From assembly GCA_024643915.1 (NCBI GenBank), contig JAHEMB010000098.1, forward strand, positions 1-8,647: a stretch of DNA of 8,647 bases, in the 5' to 3' direction. The translations under genes were made by a program, and so were the position numbers. Below the pieces are notes generated by a model. That model searched no databases. It saw nothing but the letters and a program-made list of their open reading frames with translations, and had not been told where the DNA came from. Each line of letters opens with the position of its first letter. The first letter of the stretch is position 1. Shown here one piece after another: positions 1 to 4,947 of this stretch. The DNA is from Rhodothermaceae bacterium. GTDB lineage: Bacteria; Bacteroidota; Rhodothermia; Rhodothermales; JAHEMB01.

Positions 1-127
1 CTCCACTCGGACCCACAGCCGGCCAACTTTTCGCATTGATCAAGCCTTCGTGACTCCGTAGCGTGACCAAACCACGTGCCAGCGGTGGGCCGGTGACGCT
101 GACCGCTACACCGCTTCTGCCGTGGAG
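1..127. other. Left-edge intergenic stretch, no gene seen
   Basis: All forward frames close within about 20 codons of the window edge, so I cannot support a truncated upstream gene. The stretch lies just beyond the stop of the minus-strand S41 gene. It contains nested inverted repeats: AGCGTGACC at 60-68 against GGTGACGCT at 92-100 (8 of 9 pairs), and AGCGGT at 81-86 against ACCGCT at 102-107, with a CACGTG palindrome between. These could fold at the 3' end of the S41 mRNA, but no T-run follows on that strand, so a terminator is not established. Confidence 0.4.
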
Positions 128-1855
128 TCAAAACTCCTCCGCCTTAAGGTGTTGGAGCCACTCCCGAGAGGGCGCTAGATCGGGCTGAATCGTGAGTGCG
201 CGCCGGAACGCTGCGATGGCTTCATCGCGGCGATGGGCTCGAACGTAGGCTTCGCCGAGGCTGTCCCAGCCGTTGGCGTACTCAGGGTGGACCCGCACAT
301 TGAGTTCGAAGACGTGAATGGCCTGATTGCCCTTGCTCTCCCGAAGCAGCCGATACCCCAGCGCGTTGAGTTGAGTTCTGGCGGGGGCGAACCGGTTTAT
401 CGGGCTCGCGTCATGGCGCTGGATGATGTCCTCGGCCCGTTCCTCATCACTCGCGGCCAGCGCGGCCAGCACATCCTGGGCGAACGCATCCGGCTCGTAG
501 GTCACGATCACACCGAGAGCGGGATCCCGATTGGCCCGGTAATCCGCGAACGTCGGCAACGCCGCCAACTGTGGCGTAGCCTGTCGCCGTGTGTCATGAG
601 GGGAGGCTCCCATTTGGTAGTACGCATTGGCGGAAGCGAACGAGATGCCCGAATGGGGCAGAGGGATCGGAGGGCCGTGGCCAGCGTAGCCGTTGTAGAA
701 CGCCGACGACGGTTCGCCGACCAGGACCGCCGTACTTAACCGCTCCAGCATCTCCGTCATCATCTGCCCTGCTGAGAAAGTGCGTCGTCCGATAACCACG
801 AAGAGGGAGCCAGGCTCGTCGACCTCACGTGTGCGGACGATCTCACGGACAACGGGGGGCACCAGGCCACCCTCGCCCCCCGTGTTGTTTCGAATGTCCA
901 CCACCGTGCGGGCCGGGCGATGCTCCCGGGCAAACGCCATCGCCTCGCGGAACACCTCCAGGGCGGTGGGGCCAGTCTCGCGGTTCTGGACCTGATTCCA
1001 TTTGATGTAGAGCAGATCGTGCTCAGGCATGTACGTCCACCCATAAACCTCGTCGAACGCTTGCTGATAGAGGGGGGGCGGCGTTTCTGCTTCGTCGCGG
1101 GCGTCCACCCAGCGGTCCGTGTATTCGGGTAGGAACGGCAGCCCGTGTCGTTCGGCAGGGGGCGTCGGCAGTGGTGTGATCCGCGCCCCACGTGTCTGGC
1201 CTTTCACCTCGACGGTCAGTTCGACTCCGCTGAGGTCGGCCGCGAGGCCGAGAGCATGGAGCACCTCAATTCTATTGAGTAAAAAGGGGGCAATCGCCGC
1301 AATCCAGTTGTCATTGTCCCGAGAGATGAGGGGTGTCACACGCGCGACGGCTTCGTGTGCCGGCACGCCGCCGATTGTCATCACTTTACCACCGACGAGG
1401 GCAGCGTGGCGCTGGTCAGCCGCCTCTACGTAGAGGCCCGCTTCGTATAGGCCCAGCCGGTACGGGAGCACATGGAAACCGACGCCCCGCGCAGCGTAGA
1501 GAGGGAGGCTGGTATGGCCATCGCCCACCAGGGCTAGAAGCCGGGCGAACTCAACGATGATCTCATGAGCAGCGAGCCGAGGAATGGTCGCGTCGAGCGA
1601 TTCCACGGCGCGGGCGAAGTCGGCCTCCGACGTATGATGATAGGGATCGGGGTGGGTGAGTTCCAGCCCATGTACGAGGGCGCTCAAGTCCTCGCGCCAC
1701 GCTTGTGCCTCGGCGTCCGAAACGGTAGCGAGGGTGTATGTACGGGGCTCCGACGGCATCTCCGGGGCCTCGTGTTGTGCCATGACCGGTACCGCCACCA
1801 GCAACGAAACAACAAGGATTCTCATGGTAGCCGGAAAACAACGCAGGGAGGTCAT
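128..1855 (-). CDS. Exported S41-family peptidase-like protein with C-terminal TPR region
   Basis: This 575-residue protein resembles the S41 (tail-specific protease/IRBP-like) family. It starts with a signal peptide: the hydrophobic run after Met11 ends in VMA-QH near residue 26, so export to the periplasm or surface is likely. Met11 (base 1825) is an equally good start; neither ATG has a clear ribosome binding site. The N-terminal helical region carries GDGHT (111-115), typical of these proteins. A PDZ-like stretch with GGKVMTIGGVPA follows at about 155-166. The S41 core has DIRNNTGG (320-327) and FSAGQMM (360-366) with candidate nucleophile Ser361, then VGEPSS. The lysine found about 25 residues after the serine in CtpA-type enzymes is absent (Phe/Tyr there), as in the VGEPTGG-type branch. 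Residues 495-565 form TPR-like helices (GWDSLGEAYVRAHRRDEAIAAF). It lies downstream of the AraC-type gene on the same strand, 69 bases away. Substrate unknown; peptidase activity is inferred. Confidence 0.85.
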   Translation of the reverse strand: MTSLRCFPATMRILVVSLLVAVPVMAQHEAPEMPSEPRTYTLATVSDAEAQAWREDLSALVHGLELTHPDPYHHTSEADFARAVESLDATIPRLAAHEIIVEFARLLALVGDGHTSLPLYAARGVGFHVLPYRLGLYEAGLYVEAADQRHAALVGGKVMTIGGVPAHEAVARVTPLISRDNDNWIAAIAPFLLNRIEVLHALGLAADLSGVELTVEVKGQTRGARITPLPTPPAERHGLPFLPEYTDRWVDARDEAETPPPLYQQAFDEVYGWTYMPEHDLLYIKWNQVQNRETGPTALEVFREAMAFAREHRPARTVVDIRNNTGGEGGLVPPVVREIVRTREVDEPGSLFVVIGRRTFSAGQMMTEMLERLSTAVLVGEPSSAFYNGYAGHGPPIPLPHSGISFASANAYYQMGASPHDTRRQATPQLAALPTFADYRANRDPALGVIVTYEPDAFAQDVLAALAASDEERAEDIIQRHDASPINRFAPARTQLNALGYRLLRESKGNQAIHVFELNVRVHPEYANGWDSLGEAYVRAHRRDEAIAAFRRALTIQPDLAPSREWLQHLKAEEF

Positions 1856-1889
1856 TCAGATTTCTGCCGGGTAGGTGGAGTAAGAACGA

Positions 1890-1924
1890 AGGAGCGTGGG
1901 TGAAGCTTATGGCCCCACGCCCCT
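1890..1924 (-). terminator. Strong hairpin directly after the araC-type stop codon
   Basis: On the minus strand AGGGGCGTGGG (1924-1914) pairs with CCCACGCTCCT (1900-1890). That gives 11 consecutive RNA pairs, including one G-U, around a 13-base loop. It begins on the base after the regulator's stop codon (1927-1925) and ends 34 bases before the S41 start. The following bases (TCGTTCTTACTCC) are only moderately T-rich. It could be a weak terminator, or a processing or attenuation element that sets S41 expression relative to the regulator. Confidence 0.45.
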
Positions 1925-2737
1925 CTAATCTTGAACGCTGGCAACCTGGATGACCTGACCTTTCCATTTCCTTATCTCGCCAGGGGTGAACCCCGTAAGG
2001 TGCCGGAGAGAGCGGGTAAGGTGGCTCTGGTCAGCATACCCGGCGCGAAACGCGACCTGTGAGAGCGCCTCATCCTGCTTCGCGAGCAGTTCGAGCGCGT
2101 ACTCGGCGCGGACGAGGCGGCTATACTCGCCGAGCCCGATCCCATAGAACTGGCGAAACGCCCGGGCTACGTAGACGGGGTGGTATCCGCTCTCGGCAGC
2201 GAGAGCCGTCGTCGAGGGAATATGGGAGGGCTCGTCCTGGATCTGCTCGCGGATGCGTCTCAGCCATGCAGGCGGTTCACTTTCCCGGCGCCGGTTGCTG
2301 GCTAGTGTCGCGGCAACCAACTCCAGCACGGCGGCCTCCACCTGCAAGGGAGAGACCATCAACCCCGCCATCAGGCCGTGCGACAACCTCCGCGCAAGCC
2401 GCTCGATGCGGGTTGAAACGATGAACTGGCGTTCGGTTGTCGTACCCGGCGTTCGGGTCAAAGGATCGCCGTGGAGGAGAAGGAGGAGGCAGCACGATGG
2501 TGCTTGAATGGCGATGTCGTGTTCATCTCCAGAGGGCGAGCTTCGGAGCATCCCGGAGACCATTGCCTTGTCGCGTCCAGCATGACGTTCCCGAAATCCT
2601 CCTGTTTCGAGAAAACACAGGTGCGGACTAGCGTGCCCATGGCGTCGCAGGCGCGTGCCGGCCTGAAGGTCGATTCGCTCGATCGTGACGGCGTGCGTGC
2701 GCCATACCGCCCCACGCGTTGCGGGAGTGACTCTCAT
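1925..2737 (-). CDS. AraC-family transcriptional regulator
   Basis: A 270-residue DNA-binding regulator. Residues about 158-258 are a typical AraC/XylS double helix-turn-helix: the first helix pair lies around IPSTTALAAESGYHPVYVAR (173-192). The second contains LSQVAFRAGYADQSHLTRSL (225-244) and ends in the family signature FTPGEIRKW. The N-terminal half has a cupin-like metal/ligand patch (RRHGHASPHLCFLETGGF, 31-48), suggesting an effector-binding sensor. I chose ATG 2737 because family-like sequence begins there (MRVTPATRGAVW) and AGAGG lies just upstream. The frame stays open for 99 more codons to 3034, but those residues are translated repeat and insertion-sequence debris. The S41 gene follows on the same strand, so that gene and the regulator itself are the likeliest targets. 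The effector cannot be deduced. Confidence 0.88.
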   Translation of the reverse strand: MRVTPATRGAVWRTHAVTIERIDLQAGTRLRRHGHASPHLCFLETGGFRERHAGRDKAMVSGMLRSSPSGDEHDIAIQAPSCCLLLLLHGDPLTRTPGTTTERQFIVSTRIERLARRLSHGLMAGLMVSPLQVEAAVLELVAATLASNRRRESEPPAWLRRIREQIQDEPSHIPSTTALAAESGYHPVYVARAFRQFYGIGLGEYSRLVRAEYALELLAKQDEALSQVAFRAGYADQSHLTRSLRHLTGFTPGEIRKWKGQVIQVASVQD

Positions 2738-2788
2738 AGTGCCTCTGGTCACATAACAAGATGCGTGCTCTACGGCTCTGGGCTCTTG

Positions 2789-2814
2789 TCGTTGCAGCAC
2801 AAATGCTGCAACGA
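2789..2814. repeat. Perfect inverted repeat upstream of the AraC-type gene
   Basis: TCGTTGCAGCA (2789-2799) and TGCTGCAACGA (2804-2814) are exact complements around a 4-base CAAA spacer, an 11-bp stem. It lies 52 bases upstream of the regulator's ATG and abuts the 18-bp tandem repeats. A second, weaker inverted repeat, ACAAGA (2756-2761) against TCTTGT (2784-2789), lies between it and the ATG. It could be an operator, a transcript-end hairpin or part of a dispersed repeat element; the sequence alone does not decide. Confidence 0.7.
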
Positions 2815-2848
2815 GCGTAACGAGCTTCCAGAGCGTAACGAGCCTCCA
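2813..2848. repeat. Two 18-bp tandem repeats (GAGCGTAACGAGC-type)
   Basis: GAGCGTAACGAGCTTCCA (2813-2830) is followed directly by GAGCGTAACGAGCCTCCA (2831-2848), differing at one base. The first copy overlaps the last two bases of the adjacent palindrome, so palindrome and tandem copies form one block of about 60 bp. The block sits between the truncated transposase fragment and the AraC-type gene. Short AACGAGC-containing repeats of this look are often dispersed between genes in large environmental genomes, so this may be one member of a genome-wide family. Confidence 0.75.
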
Positions 2849-2855
2849 GCGCTGA

Positions 2856-3034
2856 TCATAGCTGATGATGGAAGCCGGAGAAGGCGTGTGCGAAGGAGAA
2901 GCTGCAGCCGCAGGGCAGGCCGTCGGGGGTGAGGATCTGGGCCTGGTGGCGGGCCTTGGCCGGGTCGATGCCGACGAGAAACCGGCCCTGTACGAAAAGG
3001 CGTCGCTGTTGTAGCTTGTGGCGTTGGGCTTCAT
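2856..3034 (-). pseudogene. IS110-family transposase remnant (5' end only, frameshifted)
   Basis: The start is well marked: ATG at 3034 with GGAGG 7 bases upstream on the minus strand. The first 13 residues read MKPNATSYNSDAF. After the four-T run (A-run 2995-2998 on the plus strand), shifting the frame by one base gives VQGRFLVGIDPAKARHQAQ, then ILTPDG and SFSFAHAFSGF. This is the characteristic N-terminus of IS110-type DEDD transposases: first catalytic Asp in VGID, then the DG turn and the F...GF strand. One lost T in the homopolymer explains the shift. In the restored frame the fragment meets a stop at 2858-2856, where IS similarity also ends, about 58 codons into a protein normally over 300 residues. 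The rest of the element is missing, so it is inactive. Unshifted, the same ATG reads in frame into the AraC-type gene. Confidence 0.75.
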
Positions 3035-3117
3035 GGTAGGACCTCCAAGGGAGCCGGTGGAAGGGACAGGGGAAGAGGCCCCATGCAGGGGGCCGTTGCC
3101 AGCGCCGCTGTCCTACC
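3035..3117 (-). mobile_element. Possible leader/left-end remnant of the IS110-type element
   Basis: This non-coding stretch lies directly upstream of the transposase remnant's ATG. It is bracketed by an 8-bp inverted repeat, GGTAGGAC (3035-3042) and GTCCTACC (3110-3117). Inside is a 6-bp GC hairpin, GGCCCC (3077-3082) with GGGGCC (3089-3094) around a 6-base loop. In many IS110 elements the non-coding end upstream of the transposase encodes the structured bridge RNA, so this may be part of that end. The true element boundary cannot be seen without an intact copy. Confidence 0.35.
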
Positions 3118-3174
3118 GTAGCATAGAAATCGTTAGGCGTAGCAGCTAGTTATGTCTAAGCGCGGAGTGAAGCG

Positions 3175-4104
3175 ATGATTTCATTCTACATCCAACACAC
3201 CCGCCGAGAGTTCTTGCGGTCGTCTGTGCTCGGCGCGGGAGGTCTGCTCGCCGCTGCGTGTCTTGGCTGTGCACGGGGGCACCGGTCCTCAAGCAACTCG
3301 GGTAGGAGGAGCCTTATGCAGACAGTCACCTCTCTAGACGGTACCCGCATCGCGTTCTGGCGTGGCGGTGATGGACCGCCCCTCCTGCTGGTCCACGGCG
3401 CGACCTATGACCACACGACCGCTTGGCGGTTCGTCGTCCCGGAGCTCGAGCGGCACTTCACGGTGTACGCTCTAGACCGGCGCGGTCGCGGAGGCAGTGG
3501 GGATTCTTCCGCCTATGTCCTCCAGCGCGAGGCCGAGGACGTGGCCGCGGTCGTCGATTCCATCGGCGAGCCCGTCAACCTGATCGGGCACTCCTACGGT
3601 GCTCTGTGTGCGATCGAGGCGGCTCTGCTCACGGCGGGTCTGCGCCGATTGATTCTCTACGAAGGTGTGCCGCTGCGCGGCGCAGATTACTACCCGCCCG
3701 GCCTGATCGAACGGCTCGAAGCCATGCTTGAGGCGGGCGACGTCGAGGGCATGTTGATCGCTCTGATGCGCGAGGTGATCCAACGGCCTCCGGAAGAGAT
3801 TGAGCGGCTACGCTCGCAGCGCGAGGATTGGGCTGTGCGTCTGCGGAACGCCCCCACCATCCCTCGTGAATTGAGGGAAGAGCAGGATTATGTATTCGCT
3901 GCCGAACGGTTTAGGAACATGCAGACGCCGACCCTTCTGCTGGTCGGCGCCGATAGTCCTCCGAGCGAGTTGGAGAACGCAAAGGGGGTGTCCGACGCGC
4001 TGCCCGACGCGCGGGTAGCAATCCTGGCGGGGCAGCGGCATACAGCTATGATAACCGCACCTGAAGTCTTTGTAGCGGAGGTCGCGCAGTTCCTCGCAGC
4101 CTGA
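3175..4104 (+). CDS. Alpha/beta hydrolase with Tat-type leader
   Basis: A 309-residue alpha/beta-hydrolase-fold protein. The core begins at about residue 48 (MQTVTSLDGTRIAFW). It shows the HG oxyanion motif (LLLVHGATYD, 71-79), DRRGRGGSG (101-109), the nucleophile elbow GHSYG with Ser140, a candidate acid Asp260 in LLLVGADS, and catalytic His289 in GQRHTAM. Substrate is unknown; esterases, lipases and haloperoxidase-like enzymes share this pattern. Residues 1-35 form a twin-arginine signal: TRREFL at 9-14, a hydrophobic stretch, then AAACLGC where Cys29 could be lipidated. The ATG at 3175 has GGAG 7 bases upstream (3164-3167). Met48 (base 3316) has a much stronger site, AGGAGGA, 5 bases upstream, and would give a 262-residue cytoplasmic form. 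The gene is divergent from the AraC-type gene, with the IS scar between them. Confidence 0.9.
   Translation: MISFYIQHTRREFLRSSVLGAGGLLAAACLGCARGHRSSSNSGRRSLMQTVTSLDGTRIAFWRGGDGPPLLLVHGATYDHTTAWRFVVPELERHFTVYALDRRGRGGSGDSSAYVLQREAEDVAAVVDSIGEPVNLIGHSYGALCAIEAALLTAGLRRLILYEGVPLRGADYYPPGLIERLEAMLEAGDVEGMLIALMREVIQRPPEEIERLRSQREDWAVRLRNAPTIPRELREEQDYVFAAERFRNMQTPTLLLVGADSPPSELENAKGVSDALPDARVAILAGQRHTAMITAPEVFVAEVAQFLAA
3304..3310 (+). promoter_or_regulatory. Strong internal ribosome binding site in the hydrolase gene
   Basis: AGGAGGA lies 5 bases before the in-frame ATG at 3316 (Met48). It is closer to the anti-Shine-Dalgarno consensus than the GGAG serving the upstream start at 3175. It sits exactly at the junction between Tat leader/linker and hydrolase domain, so it either directs synthesis of a leaderless form or marks the original start of the enzyme. 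Confidence 0.55.
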
Positions 4105-4112
4105 TGCGGTGG

Positions 4113-4134
4113 GGCGAACGCCGCACCAATTTTC
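4113..4134 (+). terminator. Weak terminator-like hairpin after the hydrolase gene
   Basis: GGCG (4113-4116) pairs with CGCC (4119-4122) over a 2-base loop; alternatively TGCGG (4105-4109) pairs with CCGCA (4121-4125). A short T-run follows (AATTTT, 4129-4134). It begins a few bases past the hydrolase stop at 4102-4104. The stems are short, so this is only a candidate. The rest of the gap to 4259 shows nothing else clear. Confidence 0.28.
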
Positions 4135-4259
4135 CTAGACGGGCCGGCGAGCCTTTTTCGGTGCTGCGACAGGCCCGCCTACCCCGCGTTTGAGCCAACC
4201 GCCCGCTGGCGCGTCCGGCGGGTGAGCCATCGTCATGCGCACAGGAAGCGAATCGACCA

Positions 4260-4790
4260 TTGAGATCTGACGATCACATACAAGACCATAAACGCACAGC
4301 AAAGATCATCGGACTGGCGTGGCTTGCGATGCTAGGGTGGGATTTCTTCCTGCATGCCGGGGTCCTGGCCTCGTGGTACGTGAAGCCTTCTTCGTTCGTG
4401 CTCTCTCCCCCGGACGCGTTTGTGCGCATTCCGGTGGGCTATTTGTCTTTTTTGCTCCTGGCGATACTCCTGGTGTGGATGCTCAAGAAGATGAAAGCCG
4501 GAAACGGGCGACAGGGCGGTCTTCTTGGGCTGATGATCGGAGGATTGATCTGGGGTTCGTTTGCGCTTGGTCTCTACTCCATCTCGACAGCACCACCTGG
4601 ATTACTGCTGGGCTGGTTCATCGGCCAGTCGGCAGCCCTGGGGATCGCAGGCATGGTGGCCGGAGCGGGGCTGTCGGGGAAGCCGCTGGGCAGACTGTTC
4701 CTCCAGACCTTGGGATTTGTTGTTGGGGCCATCTTGGTGACGATCGTCTTACAGGTCGTTGGTCTTGTCCCGGCGATCAAGGCAGGGTAG
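4260..4790 (+). CDS. Small multi-pass membrane protein of unknown function
   Basis: A 176-residue hydrophobic protein with about five predicted membrane helices: roughly 16-38 (KIIGLAWLAMLGWDFFLHAG), 58-76, 86-106, 114-138 and 148-168. The first helix includes WDFFLHAG and the loop after it VRIPVGYLSF; a charged KKMKAGNGRQ loop follows helix 2, suggesting a cytoplasmic side. I recognise the overall type as a conserved inner-membrane protein but not a named family, and no catalytic motif is visible. The start is a TTG, chosen because AGGAAG lies 11 bases upstream and the lysine/arginine-rich N-terminus fits before helix 1; the next in-frame Met (residue 24) would cut into the helix. The cyclase-like gene follows on the same strand after 157 bases, so co-transcription is possible. 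Confidence 0.75.
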   Translation: MRSDDHIQDHKRTAKIIGLAWLAMLGWDFFLHAGVLASWYVKPSSFVLSPPDAFVRIPVGYLSFLLLAILLVWMLKKMKAGNGRQGGLLGLMIGGLIWGSFALGLYSISTAPPGLLLGWFIGQSAALGIAGMVAGAGLSGKPLGRLFLQTLGFVVGAILVTIVLQVVGLVPAIKAG

Positions 4791-4947
4791 GCTCGCGCGC
4801 GCATTACTCAGGCCGACCAAAAGCGTGACGGCTTCAGCCGTTGCGAGAGCCGTGTCTCAGCATTACATTGAAGCGTTGGCTGCGCTACCTACGTCACTTG
4901 GGACACCCGGTTTGCCGCGTGTCGCCATAAGCATCTTTTCGAGACCC

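Noticed and set aside
760..1191. A 143-residue minus-strand open frame inside the S41 gene
   Set aside because: It is an out-of-frame shadow of the S41 coding sequence, Arg/Pro/Trp-rich, with no independent start signal.
2738..3034. A 99-residue N-terminal extension of the AraC-type regulator starting at 3034
   Set aside because: Shifting the frame by one base reveals an IS110 transposase N-terminus in 2856-3034, and 2789-2848 is tandem/palindromic repeat. The residues encoded in the regulator's frame do not resemble a sensor domain. I therefore annotated the regulator from 2737 and kept the fusion only as a finding.
4759..4947. A longer start for the cyclase-like protein at TTG 4759
   Set aside because: The extra 63 residues overlap the upstream membrane-protein gene and look unlike protein. 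Cyclase similarity begins right after ATG 4948.
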